A DNA stretch of 64,000 bases from Moniliella sp. 'wahieum' (taxonomy: Eukaryota; Basidiomycota; Moniliellomycetes; Moniliellales; Moniliellaceae), in contig RSEE01000067.1 of NCBI GenBank assembly GCA_003971905.1, positions 186,001-250,000 of the forward strand, written 5' to 3'. Numbering within the stretch: the stretch's first letter is position 1; each line of letters opens with the position of its first letter. The translations under genes were made by a program, and so were the position numbers. The notes under the pieces are model-generated. The model did no database searches. It saw only the letters and a list, made by a program, of their open reading frames with translations, and had not been told where the DNA came from. This document shows positions 10,973 through 21,490 of the stretch, piece after piece.

Positions 10973-12716
10973 TCACGACGAAGGCCTCGCCGATCCAAAA
11001 CCGGAGCTAAACCCATCCAACCCACCGTAGCCAGGCGACTCAACGAGCTCGTCAGAAAAGCGCAGCTTCGAAGCACTGTCTCGGTCTGGCGTGCGGCCAT
11101 AGCGATCGGGTTGGTTGGCTCGTTTGGGTTTGAAGGTAGGAGTGGGACGAAGAAAGTGGGCACGAGGGAGGTAAACCAAGCATGGACAGCGTCCCCGGTA
11201 TCCGTAGGGCTGAGACGCAGGAGTGACGCAACAAAGGTATGATGCTGGTAGAGGTCATTGTACATTGTCTGCACCAGCTCTTGGCCCAACGATTCCACCA
11301 CCGTTGGTACGACCTCGGCCCACTCGTCCTGCTTTCGGAGGTTGAGACCAGCGTTCCTTTCCACACAGATTCCGAAGGGACCAGCTCTAGCTGAGGGGGG
11401 AGGAGGAAGTCAACGCTCACCGACTCAAACGGGGCAAGCACGGTGTCTACCTTCCCATCCCCTTGTAGGTAGGAGAGGGAAGTAGTATACTTTTCGACAC
11501 AGTCGGGAGTGCCAAAGTGAATGACGCGGGTCGCGTCGACTCCGTTAAGAGAGAGTTCATTGATCTCGTTTGTTACTAGTATACCACTCTTGGCTTGGCG
11601 GAACTGGTTTAGCGCCCAGGTTCGAGGACGGAACGAACCTTCGGAAGGCTTGTAGAACACCGATGTTCCCAGATCCATCGACTGAAGCACGCGGCTGATC
11701 AGCTCCGCGAGGGTGTCGGTAGGACAGAGAACAAGGATCTTGGTCCGCTCGCCGACGGCAAGGTCCTGTGCAATTAGACTTCCAAGCACGGGAAACGTTT
11801 CGGAAGGCGTTGCACACATGATTGCCCGTTCTTCGCGTTTGCCCTCATCCCTCGGTGCAGGGGGCACGATGGTATCATAGTTGGAACTAAGTACGCCTTG
11901 GGCCATCTCCATCACAGCTGGAGAAAAGTGGGAGAAAAATACCATGTTCAGGCGCTCGTTGGCGCCAGGTAGGCGGGCCACAAGTTCTTCCAGCTCGTCC
12001 TTTTGTCCAAACTCCAACATGGTGTCCAGGGCATTGAGTACGACAGTCTCGGCGTACACAGCGGCGCGAGCCAGCTCCGAACGGGTGGCAAAGAGGCTGT
12101 TGAGCATGCCGGGGGTGCCTAAAACGAGGTCCAGTGGGAACTTGGGCAGCGACGCTTTGTGCTTTCGTAAGGGCATGTGTGGGGCGAGAGGTGGATACCC
12201 AGGGTGGACCCGGCCAGGACTCGTGCTTGCTTCCGCACTCGCATTGCCAGGTCAGGCGTGGGACAGACGACCAACGCTCCGATGGCAGACTTGCGGTACT
12301 GATCAGCGACATGCTCAGCAGAGGCAGTGTCGGGCAGGCACGTGGCAGCGCGCACTTGGTTGGAGATGTGGCCAGAACGGATGAGGCCGACGGTATTGAG
12401 GCGGCGCTGAAGGGCCGGAAGGAGGAAGGAGAGGGTGCGTCCGGAGCAGGGGGGCGTGTGGAGGAGCAAGTCGACGGTCTCGGACCCACGGCGGTCGGAG
12501 CCGCCAGGGTGGGCGAGGGCGGGCAGGCGGGCCAGGACCTCGGCCTGGAGAGGTGAGGGGGCCGAGGTCGGCTTGGGCGAGGGCGTGGACGAAGCTTGGG
12601 GCGAGGCTGCCCTGCAGATGGGCAGCGTCGGTGAGGGCGCGGGCGGGGGCGGAGGAGAAGAGGCGCACCGCGGGGCGGATGCGTATCCTGGCGGCCGGCG
12701 GTGGCAGGGGCGGCAT
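10973..12716 (-). CDS. Degenerate DEAD-box RNA helicase-like protein, probably mitochondrial
   Basis: The order of helicase elements is clear, although several are changed. From the start: a presequence-like N-terminus (RIRIRPAVRLFSSAPARAL), motif I as TPPCSGRT (about 12,435-12,460) where GSGKT is usual, motif Ia-like ALVVCPTPDLAMRV, LVLGTPGML for the TPGR motif, and VVLNALDTMLEFG in place of the DEAD box (about 12,025). Then come MVFFSHFS for SAT, a second RecA lobe with LVTNEINELSLNGVDATRVI, and YTTSLSYLQGDGK in place of HRIGRTGR. The C-terminus is basic and Gly/Ser-rich, ending near 10,973. About four frame changes separate these blocks. Mss116/CYT-19 proteins have a similar layout, but loss of the catalytic residues suggests an ATPase-dead relative. 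The 12,717-13,095 region is shared with the divergent SIP5-like gene. Confidence 0.75.
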
Positions 12717-13095
12717 GTGGTGGCTGGGCGACGCTGGGACGAAAGAGGGGGCAGGCGGGGGAAGAAGGCAAAGCGGGGGTCACGCGGTCACGTGCGCTGG
12801 GTGAAACTTGAACAGGGCGGTGGCTGCCGGCTGAAAGGTTGAAACGACAGGTGCGAGTGACTATGCGGCTTGGCCTGGAGCATCCAGACGAGGTGCTCGC
12901 TGGGTGAGTGCGTCGTGGTGCCCACGGAGCGCACTGATACGCTGCCCTCAGCTGAGCAGCCCACAGCCGCCGCGCCCGCACAGCACCAGTGCCGCCCCCG
13001 CTTCGCCCGCCACCCCGGCCCACTTTTGCCCACACCGCCGCCCACCACCTCCCCCACCCTCCCACCCCCGTCTCCACCCCCGTCTCCACCCCGCC
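12717..13095. promoter_or_regulatory. Shared upstream region of the helicase-like and SIP5-like genes
   Basis: A 379-bp GC-rich gap between divergent starts, so probably a bidirectional promoter. No TATA box is seen. Confidence 0.45.
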
Positions 13096-15984
13096 ATGGG
13101 CCAGGCCAATGCCGCGAGGCCACCGATGCTGCCACCCCCCCCCCTTGCCTCCGCAGGCGCACAGCGCACTCACAACAGCGCCTCCCACGCAGCCCGTGCC
13201 CCGGCCACCAGCGATGGCGAGCACGCGTCCGCGTCCGCCGCCGCTCATGGTCGCCAGCGCCGCCCCTCCCGGCCCGCCTGGCCCGCGACCTCGACTCGGG
13301 AGCCTTGGTTCCGACAGGTGTGTACGCCAGCACGCCACAGGACTATGCCCACGACATTGTCAAGACGCTCATCTGCACCCGCCGCCTCGCCCCCTTTTAT
13401 CGCGTGTCGACGACGAGGACGAGCTACAGGCTGCTTTGGCGGCCGAGTGAACCCAACCGAGTGCCCCATCTGCCTTTTGGCCTACCCGTCTCCGCTCAAC
13501 CGCACCCGATGCTGTGCCCAACCCATCTGCACCGAATGCTTTGTCCAGTCCCGCCGTCCTGACCCGCTTCTGTCCAACCCCCCCGAGCCCGCCAGTGACG
13601 TGCCCCTTTTGCATGACGGTCGACTTTGGGATCGTATACAATGTACCCCCCGCGCGCTGCTGGATAACGTCCCAATCGATGCGCCTCCCTCTGCCTCGCC
13701 CGAAGCATCTGGTGCCGAACCCGATACCCTGCAACGTGGCGTCGATACGGCGAATCCGCATGTAGTTACCGTGGACGAGATCCGTCCCGGTTGGGAAGCG
13801 TTGCTCGATGCCGCCAAGGCCATCCAAGCTCGCAGGCCAATAGAGGATCATCATGCGCAATGTCGGTGGTCGTCTGGTACCTGTCGGCGTCAGCTCCTCC
13901 GCGTCGGCGCCTCTCTTTCCCAGTTCCGGGTCGGGTAGTGCAATCGTCCTGCCTGGCTCCTCCTCTCGAAGTCGGGGAAGGACTGAAGCACAAGGTTCGG
14001 TGATGCAAAACGGTCAACTGGAACAAGCCATGCTCATGGAAGCCATTCGCCAGTCCTTGGCGAGCACGAACAGGAAGAACGCAGGAGGGCCGAGGAGCAC
14101 AGTCAAGATCAGCGAGTCGATCCGCCTGCCCAGAACCAGAGCCACATCCAAGACGGGATGAGGCCGTGCCCGTCCCGCCTGCCTTTGCCGATGAACAGGA
14201 AAATTCCTCCCCTATTCCTTTGGTTTTGTGGCGCCGCAGGGAGCTCTGCAGCCACTCCCGTCACGGAAAAAGATGGTTTCACCCACGTCAACCTCCCCTC
14301 ACCCGTGTCTCCGAACACGGGAGCCCCCTCTCCTCCTCTCGCCTCAGACGAACCCAAGCCTGAGCCCATTTCGCAACCCACCGGGCGCTCCCAAGCTGCT
14401 GACCCTCTTCAAGCCAGTCTTCCACCTCAGGCCAGCACATCTCTTCAAGCCGCAGTGCCCCCTCAAGGGCTCCGTGCTACTGATACGACGGCAGTTGACT
14501 TGCCCCTGCCAGAGCCTGTTCACTTCCAACCTGGTCCTTCTACCCAGACTGAGACAATCAAGCCGGCCACTCCCCCGATACGACAGCGAAGACTCGCAGC
14601 CCGAGCCGTCTGGTTATGTTAAAATCGCCCAGCACAGGTTCAGGAACAACTGTTGAGGAAACAATTCAACTCCCCACACCTGCCCAAGCCTTCCCATTGC
14701 TGCCACACCAAATCATGTGGTGGAACAGGATGATTCCATCCCTCCCAAAGTCGGATCCCTTGATGCTCCCACCCAAGCCGCCAACGTTCCCTCGGCCCCG
14801 ACTATGACCAATTCTGGAAAGCGCTGTCGCGCCTGGTGAGGTAAGGCGGGACTCCAACCAGCACGCGACGATGAGTTGCCTGGCGAGGCAATGATCTCCC
14901 CAACTCCGGAGGCGGTGGTGGAGGAGACCCCGGGTTTGGCTACGGATCTGTTCCAACGCCCTCCCCCCGAAACACTAGAGAGGAATCTGAGGCCGTATCC
15001 TCTACCAATTTGGCGCCCTCGATGATGGACACTCAGCCGTCGGATGTCATGCCGAATTCGATGAGGGACCTTCTACCACGCCATCCCGAGGCATATACTC
15101 ACCCTACTGAGAGCAGCATGCCTGGAGCCCCCCTGGCGTTGGCTGCCACTGATCAGGCTCAAGAAACGGCTCCTTCCCCACATTTTGGCGCCCACGCTCG
15201 TTTCAATTGCAGGAGGCGAAAAGTCGTCCTTCGCCCCCCGAGGCGGTAAAAGAACAAGTGATTGATCCGTTCGCTTCGCTTTCTCTTGGGGTGATGCGCC
15301 CTCCACGGAATCCAGGGAAGAGGTTACGACACGGAGGAGCCCGTTGTGGCGCCCGCGCCTTACCACCACCGCTGTGCCCATGACTTCAATCCAGTGAGGC
15401 GGGCCATGAGTCCCGCAGCGACACACCTTCGTCGAGCATGGGGACCAACACAGCTTCGCGGTTTGGGGAGCACGTTTTCCCTACGCTTCGCCTCCTGCGG
15501 CGGAGCGAGGCGTTCCTTCCTCCGCCCAGTGGAGGACGGACCCAGCAACGTTCTCATGTCGCTAGGGAACATTGCATCTGGATCTTCGTACCCCTCGTTC
15601 CCGCCATCGCCGTTGCACTCGGAAACGACTCCCACTACCCCTCCTTCCGGCGCCTTCACAACTTCCCACAGTCGGGACGGATCCGGGGCTTCCACACCAG
15701 GAAAGAGGGACACCAATCCATTCCGTCGTGGCCTCGGCCCCACTACACCAATCCGCTCACCTTCGCCCCCCTCCACGCTGGCCCCGCTTATGGGAAACAT
15801 GGTCACCTACCCGATGCAGGGCACCACCTCCTTGTCGCCGGCACAAACACGACCGCCTGTGCAGAAGGCCACTTCGACCGGCGCGTTGCTCTTTGGCCAA
15901 GCCAACACTCAAGCATGGAAGACGGCTACGATGTACCCCCCCGTCTCAGGGCACGCAACTCTTTTCCAGCTTGGCTTATGCTGA
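13096..15984 (+). CDS. SIP5: SIP5-like zinc-binding protein with ubiquitin-interacting-like motif
   Basis: Yeast Sip5 binds Snf1 and the Reg1-Glc7 phosphatase. The start ATG (CCGCCATGGG) gives MGQANAARP, an N-terminal MG that could be myristoylated. Conserved blocks follow in different frames: [40 protein letters not shown], the Cys-rich core [20 protein letters not shown] with [11 protein letters not shown] (about 13,460-13,550), [19 protein letters not shown], and the helix [16 protein letters not shown] (about 14,020-14,065), which resembles a ubiquitin-interacting motif. A charged helix and a very long Ser/Pro/Thr-rich tail run to about 15,984. At least five frame changes are present. The 3' end is uncertain because the tail has no family match to anchor it. 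Confidence 0.82.
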
Positions 15985-16617
15985 TCCCCTTCCCCTCGCT
16001 GGGACCATCTTCGGGGACCGGCACCCCCAGTACGGGTCAACAAACCTTCCATTCGTACTTGAATCCCTCGCGGGGTGCATTCTAGGTACCTCCTCTTACC
16101 TTGCTCTGTCTCTGTACCCTTTCTCTTCCGTACGATCACGTGAATCGTGCACCTGGCATTCGCTTCATTTTTCTTTGCTTTTGCTCTTTGCTCTTGGACT
16201 TGGACTTGATTGGCGAAACAGGTTGTACCTGCCTGGTGTCACTCATTGGTTTGCCTTATGACCTCGTCGTCCCCCTAATTTGGTTTGACCCATTACTTTT
16301 TTTTCTTTGTAATAGTTGGTTCAACAGCGACAGCTATCGTTGGTCCCTCGCTTCCTTATACAGAAGATGCATTGATCCCTTGGGAGCAAACGCGGGGGAA
16401 GAGATGCCGCACCCACCGGGGCCCACCTCGTTCACGGTAAAAGGCCACAACATGCCAGCCCATCGAAGACCAGAGAGGGAGAGATATATCTATTGGGAAC
16501 GCTATGTCAATCAAAAACCACGCTGAGAGGATTCTTTCTCCTCCTTTTTCCCTTCCTTTTCGGTGCTCTCGACATAAGAATTGCCTTCGACCAACTCTCG
16601 CTTGCCCTCGGTGGTGC
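15985..16617. other. 3' flank of the SIP5-like gene
   Basis: Pyrimidine-rich in places; no gene recognised. Confidence 0.4.
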
Positions 16618-16810
16618 CACACTGGTTAGTGGCGCCGATAGCCCAAGAAGCCCGGATCGTTACGGGTCATTCCTTCCAATATTCCTTCCTGCCAGAAAGC
16701 AGGAATGTTCCTCTCTATAGCCTTTTCTTATTTTCTGTTGCTCATGTGCAATGCAATACACACCATCAACTGCTTGCTCTCTGATCTTCTACACCTCCTT
16801 GCCCATCGCA
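16618..16810 (-). repeat. Dispersed repeat B, copy 1
   Basis: The minus strand matches 55,930-56,110 and 44,040-44,240. Shared blocks include GCAGTTGATGGTGTGTATTG, GCATTGCACATGAGC, GGAAGGAATATTGGAAGGA and GGCGCCACTA. About 190 bp, no coding potential. The length suggests a SINE-like or MITE-like element, but no RNA polymerase III boxes or terminal repeats were confirmed. Confidence 0.7.
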
Positions 16811-19800
16811 ATGATCCAGGCGTACGCGTTATTGCCTTCCCCTAACATTCCACCTCTATTTCGGCCGCTGTGTCAGGCTCTGCCCCACATGACCATCATC
16901 AGCAAGGCTCCCTCATCAACATCTGGTGACGACGAAGACCATCACCCGGCATTGCACGCCAGTGTTCCTTGGGTTTTGGATGTGAAAGGCGTTCGGTCTG
17001 TCGTCATGTAACGCGTAACGCGTAATGCGTATAACGCTGCATGTAATAACTTGATGGGAATGGAAGGTATGTATTAGCACACCCTTCCAGAGGTGAATAT
17101 CCTTAGTATCCACATAGACTGAGAGAGAGTCGTATAATGTGGCAGGTGACATGTGACATTGCCGTGTATATGCGCAGATTATGATTTGGTGCCGTTATAT
17201 CGCAACCCAGACAGGTGCGAGGTAGATGTAATGCAAGACATGTGCATGTGAGGACTTGGCGATTAGGTGACTAGCGGCTCTGCTAGTGACTAATGAGTAC
17301 TGAGTAGTGATTATAGTGATTAGTGACTAGGACAGTAGCGATTTCTCTGTCGAAAGTGAGACGCCATGACATGTGACGTGTAACAGATCATCGTGATCGC
17401 TGTGTGGGTGGCAGCAGCACAAAGGTCGATAAGACAGTAGGAAAGGTGTGGCGGCTATTACTATGGCATGACGTACTTGAGAGCTTGAGGCTTGAAGCTT
17501 AAAATTTGGCATGTTGTACTGTCTGACAGCGAAGGAGAAGAAGAGAAGAGAGAGAGCGAAATAGGTGAGGGAATAAGGACATTGGTTGTCCTTTTTGCCG
17601 TTCCATGGCTCCGCTACTTCTGTATCCACAACCTCCTTGCAGCAAGTGGCGTGAAATCCTATTGTGTTGGATCAGAGGATGAGTTGCGATAAACGAGAAG
17701 GGGGAGACGTCCGTCGGCCGGGAGACGGAGATTGAACTCACCTTCGAGAGGTCATTATGTGAAAAGTGGCTATCTCTTCTCAGCTTAAGCTTCATTCGAG
17801 AACCGTATAAAGCTTGAAAAGGCTCCTGATGGAAGAGAGATCTACTCCTACATCCCGTAGAGAGAGGGAGTAGGATACATGTGAGTGTGGTATGATGGCG
17901 GTGTACATGGTACACCGACAATGCGTAGGAGCTACAGTCCTCAAGCTGCAGGCTACTATAAACCAACGGGAGATGACATGGATGACTCTACACACAAAAA
18001 TGGGGGCCATGGTGCGTGACGTAACGGGATGGTGGATTGAAGCGCACCTCCAAGCCCCCAAGTCTCGCATTCTCCGTTCTCGATTTTTTAGAGGGTGACA
18101 TGTGACAGTGACATGCGGCACACAGTACTTCTCCTAAGGCCTAAGGCCTAAGGCCTAACCGGTAACCTGATATACAGTCACATGCACAAAACAGAATTGG
18201 GCGTGATGTGACGACATCTGACATTTGTTCCGCAACATGTACATGATGTGTACGTTGCTGTTATTATACCGAACCTGATAGTAGCTGTGTGTGCTGTAAC
18301 CACGAAAAGTCACTAGTCACATGTCACATGTCACAGCTGCTCGTAATCTGGAAGTCTGACAATGACCTCACACCTGTTGTAGTATAGCCGACAAACGTTA
18401 CGCAAGAGAGGTCTACTGTTTTGGGCCGCGCCAAAATAAGGGGAGGAACCGCTATATTCCTGGCTGTACATTTGGGGTGGTTTTGTTCCGTCGGGAGCAA
18501 TTTATTCAACACCATGTTGGGGTCGCGAGACTCGAGACGTTTCCCCGACTGCTAACTTGAGGTGATGCCGTGAGATGGAATGGACGAACAGGCCACATAT
18601 TAAGTTGGGCCTTGAAGCTTGAAGCTTGGAGCTTGATCTTTAACATTGACGTGTGTACTGTGTGAGATGGACGCCATTTCACCTGCATAGTAGCAGATCT
18701 CAGGGATCTCAGTCTCATATACACCTGTCACAGGTGTCACATGCCAGGTCCTGAGGCCTCAGGGCTCCACCTGCAGATGTATGCCGGTGAGACTTCTGAT
18801 CTCATCTAAAGATCTAAATCCTTTTCCTCAGGGTGATGGCACTGAGACCTCCAGCCACAGACGTATATCTTCCGACAAATGAGATCTTCGATGGAGGGAG
18901 AGGAAGGATCTTAATGGAGATCACACACATTTTCTCGGCCCCTACATTCATTGTATCAGAGGATGCGCTTGGCGCTGATGCATGATGAGGTTGATGTGAT
19001 GAGAGGCCGCCGCAATGGGGCTCAAGCTTCAAGCTTCAAGGAACCCCCACCAAATTTCGTCAATGCATTGTCATATTATTTCTTCTCCCCAGAGATTCTC
19101 AACTTATATCTTTATGACTCGTGACCTTCCGGTGGTCTATGCACGAGTCACGTATTCTAGAAGGCGATGCTGTGGTGTAGATCAATAAGTACTGAGTTTC
19201 CCATCGTTAGAGGTGTGATCCTTTTACAACTTATACACAGTCATATGTTCTACTATGTCATATCCCATTTCTTATTGTCATACTCACACACTCACACGAT
19301 CATCGTGCTCACCCTGAGCGATGGTTGTGAACGAATGATGTGTATGGCTCCCTGAACGCGTAACGTGTAACATGTAAGGCCTCAACCTTTCCGTTTCACC
19401 GCGTGCGGAGCCTATGATATAACTGTGCCAGCCTCCGTTGATCTACGTTCTCATACGTCACGGTTTGGGTCTCTCTTGGGTAATAGCCGCCGATGGTTCC
19501 CCGGTCCATATGGTCCACTGTGTTTCATGAAAATTTATGTGGTGAGACGAAGTAAGCCGGTGGTGGCTGGTGTGGTGGGCCGACGAGATGGACCATGCAC
19601 GTTGGGCGTAGCATCACTGGGGATGAAAGACGAAACTGGGAATGGAAGGTGTCATCGGGAGGGTCACTAATGCGGCGAACCTTTTGATCCGGTGGGCGCC
19701 GTGGCAATGCAGCGGCTTGTGCTGTTGCTACCCGCCCGCGTGCATGTGTTTTGCATATGCTCAACCGGAACCCCCAACCGTGGGCTTTAGCGTTGCCTCC

Positions 19801-20324
19801 ATCCGTTGTTCTTGAAGTGCTGATGGAAACTGCGGGGATGCCTGCCGCGCCCCCATCCCGCTCACACAAAAGAGTGTGTAAGAGGGAGCACTGTCCATAC
19901 ATGGGTTCGAACAGTTGGATGCCAATTCCTGCAGAGACTGACCCTGCAGCTTCGCAGGTAGAGTTGGAGGCTTCCGACACGGCTGAGTGAACTACATATG
20001 TTCGGTAGGCTGATGTCGCTTGTTCACGATCTGGAGGCCCCAATTAGGTCGCCACAATGGGCACACGGAAGCAAGAGCATCGGCTGTGGAGGGCGATGGA
20101 CCCACGAAGTGGCCCTCAAGCTCTTTCTCCATCCGTCATCAAAGAAAGGTCAGGTGGATGGAACAAGAAGTGATAGGACTCAATAAAGGAGCATATCTGG
20201 TTGATCAGGTTCGGGTACACCAGGGAATCCGTCCTTGGTTCGTCCCAAAAGGTTAGTGAGGAAACTGCAACGCTTCTGCGGAACAGAAAGAGAAAGAACT
20301 GATGCGACGGTTGGAGCAAAGGGA
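16811..20324. other. Gene-free region with palindromic iterations
   Basis: No gene recognised. It holds short tandem iterations of palindromic hexamers: ACGCGTA at 17,008-17,033, AGGCCTA at 18,134-18,168, AAGCTTGA at 18,610-18,637 and 19,021-19,040, and variants near 19,357. A GTGACTAGTGACTAATGAGT-type cluster lies at 17,265-17,330. Long frames on the minus strand at 19,525-20,043 match nothing known. Confidence 0.6.
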
Positions 20325-20600
20325 ATGCTACAAGAATGCCAAGTACCAGTAACGCACTTAAGGGCCATTCTGCCTCTTGCGGTGGTTCTGACAAGGCATG
20401 GACACTTGTATATCACCAAAACGGCCAACAAGAAGTAGTTTGACCACCCTGGAAAAGGGTTACTGTTGAGCTGTATCATCGCAGATGGTTCACTGCTTTC
20501 AAACACACGTATACAACGCTCATTAATCATTCGTATATCCTCGTGCTATCCATATCTGCTTTCCGCGGAGCCAGCGGGGCCTGAAGACCTTTTCTCTGAT
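20325..20600 (+). repeat. Dispersed repeat A, copy 1 (diverged)
   Basis: Matches 21,222-21,490 at its start (AAGTACCAG, ACGCACT), in the middle (ACCAAAACGGCCAACAAG) and at its end (GCGGAGCCAGCGGGGCCTGA). It is more worn than copies 2 and 3. Confidence 0.6.
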
Positions 20601-21221
20601 GGCCACTCCATTTAATGGTATCGTCCTAATTGGGTTGGCACGAACAACTGCAGTTAGTATACCCGAGAGATAAGAAGCAGGTATATAATAGGCGCAACGT
20701 TTCTTGGTCCTTGTTCAAGTTCCTCTGCAAATGCTAATGCAACAGGCTGAGTTTCTTCACGGGCCTCTTAGCTGATCAGGTATACCATCTCAATGCTCTT
20801 CACTGTTGATCCTGTTCTCCTTCCCTCTACCAGTGCATTTTTTGCTTACTTCCCTCCGTACTTGATTTCACACACGCATCGCCCGACCTTTACAATGAAC
20901 ACACTCATTCTAGTAGGACTGTGGAAAGTGTAGAAGAAGAGTCGACGCTCAACGTTCAACCAATATAGTGAATCCGTGGGGGGATGGACAAAATGCATCC
21001 GTGTATGGGGTTTCATGGATTTTACTAGAGGATCACCGGGGCTACGGCCCGGCGTGTGTTCTAGGCCCCACCGTTCCTCCTTTCACTTTTCCCCCGTAGC
21101 CACCGTTCCACACCATGTCCTGATTTATCGGCCATGTAGCCCCTGGCAGCGCTGACGCGGCACTTGAAGTGGGTAATGCGCCGAAGAATGGAACCCACAT
21201 ACATCCCTCTCTATATCTTTA
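20601..21221. other. Gene-free spacer between repeat A copies
   Basis: No gene or named element recognised. Confidence 0.4.
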
Positions 21222-21490
21222 TTCAGAATGCGACAAGCCAAGTACCAGGGACGCACTCAAGAGCCGTTTCCCCCCCTGGTTTTGACGACGCGAGGATACT
21301 ACGGCACCAAGACGGCGAGCAAGTTGTTTGCGCATTGGAAGGAGTTGGCTACTATGTCTCAGTGGAAATGGTTCCTCGCTCGGATGTCAACCACGTTCCT
21401 CCGTGTCCACACGCGCTTCCTAGGGTACGGGACCGGATGGCGTGAGCCGGAGGGTCCTGATATCCTGGCGATCCCCCTGGTTCCTTGACC
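21222..21490 (+). repeat. Dispersed repeat A, copy 2 (open frame)
   Basis: About 270 bp. It carries an uninterrupted frame containing YQGRTQEPFPPL, GYYGTKTASKLFAHW, FLARMSTTFL and EPEGPDILAIPLVP. The same protein blocks recur in copy 3 at 41,455-41,727, so similarity extends to the protein level. The family was not recognised. Confidence 0.75.
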
